Of a stretch of DNA of 64,000 nt, positions 42,028 to 50,117 are shown piece by piece. The position numbers and the translations under genes are program-made. The notes under the pieces were generated by a model. That model made no database searches and was not told the DNA's origin. It saw only the letters and a list, made by a program, of their open reading frames with translations. Position 1 is the first letter of the stretch. Each line of letters starts with the position of its first letter. The stretch comes from Chryseobacterium indologenes (GTDB taxonomy: Bacteria > Bacteroidota > Bacteroidia > Flavobacteriales > Weeksellaceae): positions 1 to 64,000 of the forward strand of contig NZ_CP074372.1 in assembly GCF_018362995.1 (NCBI RefSeq). Reading direction: 5' to 3'.

Positions 42028-43674
42028 ATGTTTGATAAGCAGCAAAGAAAACTGAAAAGATCCGCAAGACTGATTTCCGTATTGAGTAAATATGGATTTA
42101 AAGATATTCTGGCAAGGATGAATGGAGGAAATAAGCAGGAAGAAACTCCCGGCTCAGACGAGATTATTTCAAAAGGAACCGTTTACGAAAGAATAAGACT
42201 GGCTCTTGAAGAGCTAGGACCTACTTTTGTAAAATTAGGCCAGACATTCAGTAACAGGGAAGATTTATTACCACCGGAGCTGATTCAGGAGCTGCAGAAA
42301 CTTCAGGACAAAGTGGAAACAGTAGATATGGATGTAGAAGAAGCACTGGAAAGCGAATTCAATATTTCCGTAAAGGACTATTTCCGCGAAATCCAGAAAC
42401 AACCTCTGGCCACAGCTTCCATTGCACAAGTGTATAAAGCCGTTTTGCTGGATGGCAGTCCGGTAATTTTAAAACTGAGAAAACCTGATGTACAATCGGT
42501 TATTGAGGATGATTTATTGTTGATCAAAGACATTGAAAAGCTGATTTCTGCCTATTCTGAAATAGGAGAAAAACTGAATCTGAAACAGGCGATTTCTACC
42601 TTTGAAAGATCTTTGCTCGAAGAGGTTTCTCTGACTAATGAAAGAAATAATATCCTGCAGTTCCGTCTGAACTTTAAGAATAATAAAGAAACCTATGTTC
42701 CTAAAGTCTACGAAGAATTTTCCAACAACAATATTCTTTGTATGGAATTTATCGACGGGATAAAGGTTACCGATAAATCAGTGCTGCTGGCAAATGATAT
42801 TGACCCTGTAAAAGTTTCCGAAGCGGGATTAAGGCTGTTTGTATCACAGATTTTAGACTATGGATTCTTCCATGCAGATCCTCACGCTGGTAATATTTTA
42901 GTGAAAAAAGACGGTAAAATAGTCTTCATAGATTTTGGAGCGGTAGGAAAAATTCAGCCTAATGATAAAGAAATTCTTGAAAATCTTATCGTAAGTTTTG
43001 TCGCCAAAAACTCCCATAAAATAGTCCGGTCACTCAAAAAAATGGCCATAAGCTATGAAATACCGGACGAAAGACGGTTTGAAAATGATGTAGAGGATAT
43101 CTTGAATTTTGTTCACAGCTCATCACTGCAGGATATTAATGTTCAGGTGATCATCAACAAGATGAAGGATATTCTAAAGGATAACAGGCTTTATATGCCG
43201 GATTACTTCTATCTTTTATTCAAAGGGATCAGCCTGATAGAAGGTGTTGGAAGAAGTATTAATCCTGATCTGGATATCGTTAAAAGTCTTCATCCTTACA
43301 CGAAAAAGATTTTCACAAAAAAAATAAATCCTAAGAACCTCTTGAAAACAGGGATGGATAGAATGATGAATTTCACGGATAATGTAGATGAAATCCCGAA
43401 AGAGCTCCGTTCTGTTCTTCAAAAACTGGATGAAAATAAATTCACCGTTTCCAGCGAAATTAAAAATATAGACAAGACCAACCAGCTGATCAAATCCAGT
43501 GTGATCAATCTGATTCTGGCCATGATCTTAGGGGCAAATATCATTGCAACAGCCATCGTTTTTAGTTCAGAATCCGGTCCGAGAATAGGAGAGTTGTCGT
43601 TAGTAGCAGTCTTAGGCTTTGTATTTTCAATTATTCTGGTCCTGATACTTTTACTGAGAGTAACAAGAAAGTGA
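42028..43674 (+). CDS. ABC1/AarF (UbiB-like) family atypical kinase
   Basis: The 548-residue protein has the family's KxGQ motif (VKLGQTFSNREDLLP, about 69-83), the SIAQVYKA loop, catalytic HADPHAGNILV (about 284-294) and the metal-binding IDFGAVGKI (about 303-311). Two C-terminal membrane spans (about 490-512 and 521-543) anchor it. UbiB/ABC1 proteins support isoprenoid-quinone synthesis or lipid homeostasis; menaquinone would be the quinone in this organism. No ubi/men gene is adjacent, so the role is inferred from family only. An approx. 70-nt leader precedes the ATG. Confidence 0.9.
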   Translation: MFDKQQRKLKRSARLISVLSKYGFKDILARMNGGNKQEETPGSDEIISKGTVYERIRLALEELGPTFVKLGQTFSNREDLLPPELIQELQKLQDKVETVDMDVEEALESEFNISVKDYFREIQKQPLATASIAQVYKAVLLDGSPVILKLRKPDVQSVIEDDLLLIKDIEKLISAYSEIGEKLNLKQAISTFERSLLEEVSLTNERNNILQFRLNFKNNKETYVPKVYEEFSNNNILCMEFIDGIKVTDKSVLLANDIDPVKVSEAGLRLFVSQILDYGFFHADPHAGNILVKKDGKIVFIDFGAVGKIQPNDKEILENLIVSFVAKNSHKIVRSLKKMAISYEIPDERRFENDVEDILNFVHSSSLQDINVQVIINKMKDILKDNRLYMPDYFYLLFKGISLIEGVGRSINPDLDIVKSLHPYTKKIFTKKINPKNLLKTGMDRMMNFTDNVDEIPKELRSVLQKLDENKFTVSSEIKNIDKTNQLIKSSVINLILAMILGANIIATAIVFSSESGPRIGELSLVAVLGFVFSIILVLILLLRVTRK

Positions 43675-43778
43675 TACGCGAATTAAAAATGAAATAATTC
43701 CAATAATTTTTCCATTCTGCACTATAACCTCGAATCCCGAATCTCGCAACCCGCATTTAAAAAAAACAAAAACCCACA

Positions 43779-44288
43779 ATGAAAACACTTATTATAACCG
43801 CAATCACCTTATTCAGCTCTTATTGTGCTGCTCAGCAGACAGATGAAGATAAACTTCAGGGAGATTTTGACGGAAACGGAACCAAAGAATATGCCTATAC
43901 AAAAGTCAGTGACTGTGGTGACGAGTGTGAAGGAAAGTGCGAAACAACTATTTACTTCAGTGATAAAAGCATAAAGCCTATTACGATTTCACCAGCCAAT
44001 CAGGGAAGCCTGTATAATCTGGGAGATCTTAATGGCGACGGGAAAGAAGAAATCGGGTTTTATCCGAATTGGTGTACCAGCTGCTGGCATCCTTTTTATG
44101 TATATACTTTAAGTAAAACCGGTTGGAAACAATTATTGCCATCCATTTCAACGCATTGTAACCAGTGGGAAGAAGACAAATTTCCTATCAAAAAAGATCC
44201 CAAAAAGAAAGGATACGTTATCGTTACCTCCAGCAAATGGGAAGATGATGACATTAAAATCAAGGTCAATAGCGTAAAAGTAAATTAG
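43779..44288 (+). CDS. Secreted protein with calcium-loop-like repeats
   Basis: The family was not recognised. The 169-residue product has a signal peptide (KTLIITAITLFSSYCAAQ) and two acidic loops of the FG-GAP/EF-hand-like type, GDFDGNGTKEYAY (about 28-40) and GDLNGDGKEEIGF (about 84-96). A Cys cluster (CGDECEGKC) lies between them and further Cys (WCTSCW) after. The pattern suggests an extracytoplasmic Ca2+-binding, disulfide-stabilised beta-propeller fragment or small domain. It has no evident operon partner. Confidence 0.65.
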   Translation: MKTLIITAITLFSSYCAAQQTDEDKLQGDFDGNGTKEYAYTKVSDCGDECEGKCETTIYFSDKSIKPITISPANQGSLYNLGDLNGDGKEEIGFYPNWCTSCWHPFYVYTLSKTGWKQLLPSISTHCNQWEEDKFPIKKDPKKKGYVIVTSSKWEDDDIKIKVNSVKVN

Positions 44289-44453
44289 GAAATTAATTTG
44301 TTGCTGGTTGTTTTTTGTTGCTGGTTTAATGTATTGTTATAAATGTTCCTTGGGTTAATTAAATATAATCAGTGAATCGCTCTTAATAACGAGTTCCTGC
44401 AACCTGTTGCCTAATATCTGCAACCCCTAATTTTTAACTTGTAATTAAATACC

Positions 44454-44461
44454 TATCTTTG
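44454..44461 (+). promoter_or_regulatory. -7 box (TATCTTTG) for the helicase gene, predicted leaderless
   Basis: TATCTTTG fits TAnnTTTG and ends 4 nt before the ATG at 44466, so the mRNA should begin at or next to the start codon. No TTG at standard spacing. Confidence 0.6.
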
Positions 44462-44465
44462 CAAA

Positions 44466-45818
44466 ATGGAAAAACTCACTTTTGCAGATTTTGACCTGCC
44501 GGTTAAAATTCTTGATGTTTTAGCGGATTTGGAATTATTTGAACCTACACCCATTCAGGAGAAGAGCTTAAAACCTATTCTTTCAGGAAGAGATGTAATG
44601 GGAATTGCACAGACCGGAACCGGAAAAACATTGGCTTACCTTTTACCCGTTCTGAAAACATGGAAATACAGCAAGACAGGAAATCCAACTGTTTTGGTTC
44701 TTGTTCCTACAAGAGAATTGGTGGTACAGGTAACTGAAATCCTTGAGAAACTGACAGAAAATATTACTGCAAGAGTAATCGGAATATACGGAGGAAAAAA
44801 TATCAATACCCAGAAACTATTGTTCAACGATGGTTGTGATATTTTGGTAGGAACACCGGGAAGAGTGATGGACCTTTCCATAGACAATGCTATTTCTCTT
44901 AAAGAAGTTCAGAAATTAGTCATTGATGAATTTGATGAGATGCTTAACTTAGGTTTCAGACCGCAGCTTACTCACATTTTTGAAATGATGAAACCAAAGA
45001 GACAGAACATTCTTTTCTCTGCAACCATGACGGAAGCGGTAGATGAAATGCTGGATGTGTACTTTGCAAGCCCGATTGAAATTTCATTGGCAAAATCCGG
45101 AACACCACTTGAAAAAATTGAACAGACTGCCTATAAAGTAGAAAACTTCAATACGAAGATCAACTTACTTGAGTATTTGCTGAAGAACGAAACTGATATG
45201 TCTAAGGTATTGATTTTTAACAATAATAAAAGACATGCCGATCTGCTCTTCACTAAAATTGATGAGCTTTTCCCTGGACAGTTCGATGTGATTCACTCTA
45301 ACAAGTCTCAAAATTACAGACTTAAGGCGATGAAAAGCTTTGAGAATGAAGAGGTAAGAGGTTTGATTACTACGGATGTAATGGCCAGAGGTCTTGATAT
45401 TTCAAATGTTACCCATGTTATCAACTTTGAGACACCTGATATTCCTGAGCAGTACATTCACAGAATCGGTAGAACAGGTAGAGCAGACAAAGAAGGAAAA
45501 GCGGTTACGTTTGTTACCAAAAAAGAAGAACCTTTGATTCTTGATATTGAGCTATTGATGGATAAAGAATTGAAATTTAATGAATTCCCTGAAGGCGTTA
45601 AGATCAATCCTAAAAAGATCGCGGCTGAAGAAGATCAGGTGGTGATGAAAAATCCTGCACAGGTAAAACTGAATGATGGAGGAGGAGCATTCCACGATAA
45701 GAAAGCTAAAAATACAAAAGAAAACTGGGGTGGTCCTTCCAAAAGAAAAGCACCTAAGAAGTTTGGAGCCAACAGAGCCCAACAGAAAGCAATATCGAAA
45801 TCGAAAAGAAAGAAATAA
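44466..45818 (+). CDS. DEAD-box family ATP-dependent RNA helicase (DEFD variant)
   Basis: The 450-residue protein has a Q motif (FEPTPIQEKSL, 25-35), Walker A (AQTGTGKT, 48-55), PTRELVVQV, TPGRVMDL, motif II as DEFD (154-157, IDEFDEML), SAT (motif III), and helicase C motifs including ITTDVMARGLDI and HRIGRTGRADKEG. A basic low-complexity tail (GGPSKRKAPKKFGANRAQQKAISKSKRKK) probably binds RNA. It resembles RhlE-type helicases of cold adaptation, ribosome assembly and mRNA decay. The A-to-F change in motif II is unusual but keeps both acidic residues. A terminator follows directly. Confidence 0.94.
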   Translation: MEKLTFADFDLPVKILDVLADLELFEPTPIQEKSLKPILSGRDVMGIAQTGTGKTLAYLLPVLKTWKYSKTGNPTVLVLVPTRELVVQVTEILEKLTENITARVIGIYGGKNINTQKLLFNDGCDILVGTPGRVMDLSIDNAISLKEVQKLVIDEFDEMLNLGFRPQLTHIFEMMKPKRQNILFSATMTEAVDEMLDVYFASPIEISLAKSGTPLEKIEQTAYKVENFNTKINLLEYLLKNETDMSKVLIFNNNKRHADLLFTKIDELFPGQFDVIHSNKSQNYRLKAMKSFENEEVRGLITTDVMARGLDISNVTHVINFETPDIPEQYIHRIGRTGRADKEGKAVTFVTKKEEPLILDIELLMDKELKFNEFPEGVKINPKKIAAEEDQVVMKNPAQVKLNDGGGAFHDKKAKNTKENWGGPSKRKAPKKFGANRAQQKAISKSKRKK

Positions 45819-45823
45819 AATAG

Positions 45824-45858
45824 AAAACGATTCCAGTATCAGGAATCGTTTTTTATTT
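45824..45858. terminator. Bidirectional terminator after the helicase gene
   Basis: A perfect 11-bp stem AAAACGATTCC (45824-45834) and GGAATCGTTTT (45842-45852) with a 7-nt loop is flanked by A and T runs. It serves the helicase gene and the convergent TPR gene. Confidence 0.88.
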
Positions 45859-46821
45859 TTAATCGAATTGAATGTTGTTGCTTTTTAAAATTTCTTTAAA
45901 CTTATCTGCTTTGCCTTCATCTTTCATACTCTTGTAAATGTATCCTATCATTTTTTCAGCATCAGATCGGTACGGTGATTTTTGCTCAGAATAAATCCTG
46001 TATGCTTTACAAATATTATCAAGACCTTTCTCATTATTCTTCAGATGGGTAAAGTAGACTTGTCCCATTCCATAATAAACTTCCGGATCACCTGGATATA
46101 CTTTGTCAAAATCGTTATAGGCATCAATCGCTTTCTGGTATTCTTTTTTATAGACATACGTTATGGCTATATTCTGTAAAGGCATTTTACCTGTCGGATC
46201 AGCAGCTAATGACTGTTTATAAGCATTGAGAGCTTTATCATATTCTCCGACTCTTCTGTAACAGATTCCCAGATTGTCCCATGCATAAATAAATTTTGGA
46301 TCAGCTTTTACGGCCTGTTCATAATTTTGAATAGCTTCTTTCCAGTTTTCCTGTTTGGATGCGTCAATGGCATTCTGATACAAATCAAGAGCAGTTTTAT
46401 TTTTGGAGAACTTGTCATGATTGGTTTCTGAAGTTGTGGTAGCTCTTTTTACGCTTTCGCAGTTTTGCATCAGATAACGTTCAAGTTCGTTATAGCTGTC
46501 TTTGTACTGCTGTGAATTTTTATTCGTATTAAAAGTCAGGTTAATCTGTTTTTTTCCGTTAACGCTTGGTGCGTTTTCAGATTGTTTTTCTGCTCCTTGC
46601 AAAAGAGTAGATATTTGAAGCGCTCCGGTGTATTTGTCAATACATTCATGAACATCTTTGATGATATCTTCTTTCTTTCTGTTAGACAGAGAAATAGAAT
46701 CAGCACATTTACACGCTTTTTCTGAGAGTTCCTGAAGAACTTTTTCATTAGGCTTCTCCTGAGAAAAAGAAAGAGAATACAATAAAACGGAAAATAGAAT
46801 GGTTATTGTTTTTTTTATCAT
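45859..46821 (-). CDS. Tetratricopeptide repeat protein, secreted
   Basis: The 320-residue product has a signal peptide (TITILFSVLLYSLSFSQ) and an N-terminal Cys-containing helical region (ELSEKACKCADSISLSNRKKEDIIKDVHECID), followed by about four TPR units from residue 150 (WKEAIQNYEQAVKADPKFIYAWDNLGICYRRVGEYDKALNAYKQSLAADPT and onward). It is probably a periplasmic scaffold for protein contacts; partners are unknown. The upstream SGNH hydrolase gene ends 10 bp before its start, so the two are likely cotranscribed. Confidence 0.82.
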   Translation of the reverse strand: MIKKTITILFSVLLYSLSFSQEKPNEKVLQELSEKACKCADSISLSNRKKEDIIKDVHECIDKYTGALQISTLLQGAEKQSENAPSVNGKKQINLTFNTNKNSQQYKDSYNELERYLMQNCESVKRATTTSETNHDKFSKNKTALDLYQNAIDASKQENWKEAIQNYEQAVKADPKFIYAWDNLGICYRRVGEYDKALNAYKQSLAADPTGKMPLQNIAITYVYKKEYQKAIDAYNDFDKVYPGDPEVYYGMGQVYFTHLKNNEKGLDNICKAYRIYSEQKSPYRSDAEKMIGYIYKSMKDEGKADKFKEILKSNNIQFD

Positions 46822-46831
46822 GGGTTGTAGT

Positions 46832-47488
46832 TTATTTCAGGTAAGGTGTGATCACTTTGGTCCAGATTTTATATCCCTCCGGCTTAAAATGAAGCATGTC
46901 TTCCACAAAAATATCTTTTCTTACATTTCCATTAGCATCTTCCATTGCTTTAGTCACATCAATGAATTCTGCATTGGGTTCTTTTTTCATAAATGCGGCG
47001 ATCTTTTTGTTGGCAATTTTCATCTGCGGCCAGATCACTTCTCTGCTTGGCGAGTATTTGATAGAGATATAATCCACTTCAATATTGGGAAATTTTTTAC
47101 GTATTTTTTTATAAAAAGCTTTATATCTGTCAACAACTACTTTTGCTTTTAGCTGATGGTTGTCTGCAAAATCATTTTCACCACAGTAAATAATGATCTG
47201 TTTAGGCTGATAAGGGGCTAAAAGATCCTCCGAAAAATCATTAAGGTCTGTAAGTCTTGACCCTCCGAATCCTCTGTTGATGATTTTTTTATCAGGAAAA
47301 TAATCTGCGATATCAGTCCATTTTGTGAATGATGAACTTCCCAGAAATAAAATCGCATCCTTTGGCGGCGGGTTTTGCTGATCCTTTTTTTTGAATTCCT
47401 GGATGTCCTGCCAGAACATCGTTTTTTTTTCCTGAGAAAAGGCAATAGCAAAATACAGCAATAGAAATGCTGATAGAATCTTCTTCAT
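46832..47488 (-). CDS. SGNH/GDSL family hydrolase, secreted
   Basis: The 218-residue protein has a signal peptide (LSAFLLLYFAIAFSQ) and the SGNH blocks: I with catalytic Ser in AILFLGSSSFTKW (about 46-58), II Gly in NRGFGGSRL, III GENDFAD, and V D-x-x-H in EDMLHFKPEGYKIW near the C-terminus. The family includes acetyl-esterases, thioesterases and lysophospholipases, so the substrate is open. It is first in a two-gene unit with the TPR gene. Confidence 0.9.
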   Translation of the reverse strand: MKKILSAFLLLYFAIAFSQEKKTMFWQDIQEFKKKDQQNPPPKDAILFLGSSSFTKWTDIADYFPDKKIINRGFGGSRLTDLNDFSEDLLAPYQPKQIIIYCGENDFADNHQLKAKVVVDRYKAFYKKIRKKFPNIEVDYISIKYSPSREVIWPQMKIANKKIAAFMKKEPNAEFIDVTKAMEDANGNVRKDIFVEDMLHFKPEGYKIWTKVITPYLK

Positions 47489-47523
47489 TATATTCAGTTT
47501 TAAATTAGATATAAAAATAATAA

Positions 47524-47548
47524 AAAACTCCCGATTAGCGGGAGTTTT
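47524..47548 (-). terminator. Terminator after the lipocalin-like gene
   Basis: A perfect 10-bp stem AAAACTCCCG (47524-47533) and CGGGAGTTTT (47539-47548) with a 5-nt loop is followed on the minus strand by more T's. It lies 5 bp past the lipocalin-like stop. Confidence 0.85.
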
Positions 47549-47553
47549 ATGAT

Positions 47554-48024
47554 TTATCTTTTGTAAGTAACATAAGTAACTTCAGGAATTTTGTCTCCAT
47601 CCAGATCAAAATTTCCGAACTGTTGAGCTAGCCTAAGTTCTTTGTTTGTCAGGACATCTACTCTGTAATTTGCCGATGCCTCTTCGTCACCAAGCTTGAT
47701 TCCCAAAACTTTTGAGTCAGCATCATACGTATACCTTCCCTCACTTTTTTGATCCATTTGACAGTCAGCACCTGTTCCTGTAAATGCTGTATAACTCACG
47801 TAATAATCTGTTCTGAAGAAAAGAGTATTTTTAGCTGCACATCCGGTGTTTGGATAAGATTGAAGCACTGTTTTATTATCTTTTCCGGAAATTATTTCCC
47901 TTTTAACTTCCTTCCAATCTCCCTTCATGATATCCATTTCGTAAGCTTCAAGATTGTCATCTTTACAAGAAGTAAGCGCCAGGGCAGAAAAGGTAAATAA
48001 AAGTAGCTGTTTTTTCATTTTCAC
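47554..48024 (-). CDS. Lipocalin-like lipoprotein
   Basis: The 156-residue product has a lipoprotein signal peptide with lipid Cys20 (LALTSC) followed by KDDNLEAYE, an acidic tail that suggests surface export. The core begins with the lipocalin-like GDWKEVKREIISG (about 34-46) and has two Cys (CAAKN and DCQM) that may pair. It ends in FDLDGDKIPEVTYVTY, with a Ca-loop-like DLDGDK. Similar small 'lipocalin family' lipoproteins are common in flavobacteria; ligands are unknown. It is a single-gene unit with its own terminator. Confidence 0.7.
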   Translation of the reverse strand: MKMKKQLLLFTFSALALTSCKDDNLEAYEMDIMKGDWKEVKREIISGKDNKTVLQSYPNTGCAAKNTLFFRTDYYVSYTAFTGTGADCQMDQKSEGRYTYDADSKVLGIKLGDEEASANYRVDVLTNKELRLAQQFGNFDLDGDKIPEVTYVTYKR

Positions 48025-48334
48025 AAATTTTAAGAATATGCTAAAATATAAATAAATTTGAAATATTTATAATGAAATAATGATTTTTTAAACGAATGTT
48101 TGTAAATTGAATAATTTCGATAGCGTAATCAGTATTTTTAAGCGTAGAAAGCCGTTAAACATAAAAAATTGATTTAAAGAGTATACAACAGATTGGTTGA
48201 TACTATGTAAAATCAAAAGAAGCGGACCAAAACCCGCTTCCCTATAAATAAATTGCCATTCTTTTGCCTCAGTCAAAACTTAGAAGTTCAGTATAGTCTT
48301 AAACTTTAAACCTTACATTTTGAACTTTGAATGA
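48025..48334. other. 310-bp AT-rich gap with one decayed repeat
   Basis: No gene is seen on either strand. The gap contains the degenerate repeat copy E (48219-48282). The rest is featureless AT-rich DNA, including the presumed promoter region of the lipocalin-like gene. Confidence 0.6.
48219..48282 (+). repeat. GGGCTTTAGCCC repeat element, degenerate copy E
   Basis: The arms GAAGCGG (48219-48225) and CCGCTTC (48234-48240) remain, but the CTTTAG centre has decayed (ACCAAAAC). About 30 nt later GCCTCAGTCAAAACTTA keeps the tail of the second block. The spacing agrees with intact copies. Confidence 0.55.
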
Positions 48335-49498
48335 TTAGTAGCTCATCTCTACAATCTTATAAGCATCCTGCGGAGTTAATTTTTTATACTCTCCAAGACC
48401 TAGCCATTTTCTGTCTGTAAAGGCCTTCTCAACCTTTTCAGCGGTTCCTTTAAAGTCTTCTGTATACTCAGAAAGTTTCGTTTTGATATGAAGGCTGTGG
48501 AAGAATTCTTCCATTTTTCTGATACCCAGCTCTGCTTTTTCTTCTACACTTCCGTCTTTTATTCCCCAGACTCTCTCTGCATATTGTGCCAGTTTTCCTT
48601 TTTTATCATCAAAGTTATAACGGTAGTGGGATGGAGCGATAATTGCCAGCGTTCTTGCGTGATCAATACCGAAATAAGCCGTCAGCTCATGACCCATAGC
48701 ATGTACTGCCCAGTCTGTAATCACTCCTTTCTGGATCAGGCCGTTCAGAGCCATTGTACAACACCACATGAAGTTTCCGGCAGCATCATAATTGAAATCA
48801 TCGGCCAATACTTTAGGAGCGGTTTCCTGAAGACTGATCAGGATGCTTTCTGCAATTCTTTCCTGAAGATCAGCAGAAGAAGGAGCAGTCATGTATTGTT
48901 CCAACACGTGAGTGTAGGCATCTGTAATTCCGTTCACAATCTGGTTTTTTGGAATTGATCTGACTACTTCCGGATCCAAAACAGAAAACTGTGGGAAAAG
49001 TCCGGGGCCTCCTGAAGATAATTTCTCATTGGTTTCCCTTCTTGAAATAACATACCCTGAGTTCATTTCAGAACCGGTTGCAGGTAACGTTAAAATGCTT
49101 CCGAACGGCATTCCCTGTCCTTCAAAAGTTCTTACAGAATTTCTAAGGATATCCCATGGCTCACCATCATAATTGGCTGCTGCAGAGATAAATTTTGTTC
49201 CGTCAATTACAGATCCGCCACCAACAGCAAGAAGATAAGTGATATTCTTTTCTTTAATAAAGCTTAAGGCATTGATTAAAACCTCATATTCAGGATTGGC
49301 TGGAACTCCGCCAAATTCATATACTTCATGATCTTTTAAAGCTTCTTTTACCTGATCGTAAACACCATTATTTTTGATGCTTCCGCCTCCGTAAATCATT
49401 AATATTTTGGCATCTTTAGGAATTTCTTTGGAAATTTTAGCAATTTCACCTTTCCCGAAAAGTATTTTTGTTGGATTTTTAAACTCGAAATTAAGCAT
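48335..49498 (-). CDS. Iron-containing alcohol dehydrogenase (YqhD/BDH-like)
   Basis: The 387-residue group III dehydrogenase has the N-terminal nucleotide-binding GGGSIKNNGVYDQV (about 36-49) and AVGGGSVIDGTKFI (about 92-105), and metal-binding residues in TDAYTHVLEQY (near 195) and HAMGHELTAYFGIDHA (near 265-280). The sequence is closest in feel to NADPH-dependent YqhD-type aldehyde reductases, which detoxify short aldehydes. A -7 box is found at 49519-49526. HxlR and lpdA lie just upstream, but with separate promoters. Confidence 0.93.
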   Translation of the reverse strand: MLNFEFKNPTKILFGKGEIAKISKEIPKDAKILMIYGGGSIKNNGVYDQVKEALKDHEVYEFGGVPANPEYEVLINALSFIKEKNITYLLAVGGGSVIDGTKFISAAANYDGEPWDILRNSVRTFEGQGMPFGSILTLPATGSEMNSGYVISRRETNEKLSSGGPGLFPQFSVLDPEVVRSIPKNQIVNGITDAYTHVLEQYMTAPSSADLQERIAESILISLQETAPKVLADDFNYDAAGNFMWCCTMALNGLIQKGVITDWAVHAMGHELTAYFGIDHARTLAIIAPSHYRYNFDDKKGKLAQYAERVWGIKDGSVEEKAELGIRKMEEFFHSLHIKTKLSEYTEDFKGTAEKVEKAFTDRKWLGLGEYKKLTPQDAYKIVEMSY

Positions 49499-49518
49499 TG
49501 TTCTAAATTTATTTTACC

Positions 49519-49526
49519 CAAATTTA
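49519..49526 (-). promoter_or_regulatory. -7 box (TAAATTTG) for the iron alcohol dehydrogenase gene
   Basis: On the minus strand TAAATTTG fits TAnnTTTG, 20 nt before the ATG at 49498. No TTG at standard spacing. Confidence 0.5.
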
Positions 49527-49611
49527 CGGAATGGAAAAAGAAAATTGAGTTAACGAAATTTTAAAATTGCTATTATTATATTTTATGAAAGCTATGGCTT
49601 CATGAAGCAGA

Positions 49612-50019
49612 TTAAACTTCAGATGAGAGATAGGCTTTAGCTCTTCTGATAAAAGCTTCTTTATCCTTTTTAATCTCTTCCAGTAGTTTTTTCCGGTCAT
49701 CGGGAATAGTGAGGTATTGGTCTCCCCAAAGATTGATTTCAACGATTACCGGAATAAGATCAATGCCTTTCTGAGTCAGAAAATAGAGAATTTTCAACTT
49801 GCTGTCTGGATGGTCTTTTTTATCAATAATTCCGTTGTCCAGAAGATTTTGAAGTCTGGAAGCCAGAATATTGGTGGCTATTTTTTCATCAGCCTTCAGG
49901 AAGTCTCCATAAGTACATTCCTTTTTCAGCATAAGATCTCTTATGATTAGCAGGGACCATTTATCACCCCACATTTCCAGGGAACAGCTGATCGGACAGT
50001 CTGATCTTTTTTTGCTCAT
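49612..50019 (-). CDS. HxlR family transcriptional regulator
   Basis: The 135-residue winged-helix protein (start chosen at the ATG 50019, MSKKRSDCPISC) has the HxlR core CSLEMWGDKWSLLIIRDLM (12-30), the recognition helix region ILASRLQNLLDNGIIDKK, and a C-terminal dimer helix. Cys8 and Cys12 lie at the position of the redox-sensing Cys in YodB/HypR-type members. The open frame continues 56 codons upstream, but this runs through the operator and divergent promoter, so it is not coding. It is divergent from lpdA and probably regulates itself and lpdA. Confidence 0.9.
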   Translation of the reverse strand: MSKKRSDCPISCSLEMWGDKWSLLIIRDLMLKKECTYGDFLKADEKIATNILASRLQNLLDNGIIDKKDHPDSKLKILYFLTQKGIDLIPVIVEINLWGDQYLTIPDDRKKLLEEIKKDKEAFIRRAKAYLSSEV

Positions 50020-50040
50020 ATTGTTAATTTTAAAATAATG

Positions 50041-50087
50041 CTTGCAAAATGAAAGTGTTTGTTTTAATTTTGCTTTTATTTTGCAAG
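50041..50087. promoter_or_regulatory. HxlR-lpdA operator overlapping the lpdA promoter
   Basis: Inverted 15-bp arms CTTGCAAAATGAAAG (50041-50055) and CTTTTATTTTGCAAG (50073-50087) differ at one position. The lpdA promoter lies inside it: TTG (50042-50044) in the left arm, a 20-nt spacer, and TAATTTTG (50065-50072) directly before the right arm. Bound protein would block lpdA. The ATG is at 50118. Confidence 0.8.
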
Positions 50088-50117
50088 TAAATTTAATCAT
50101 AAAAATTAATAAATCAA

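Noticed and set aside
44289..44440. Repeated TTGTTGCTGGTT and GCAACCTGTTGCC words in the helicase upstream gap
   Set aside because: Low-complexity similarity without consistent arms or a second copy elsewhere in the window.
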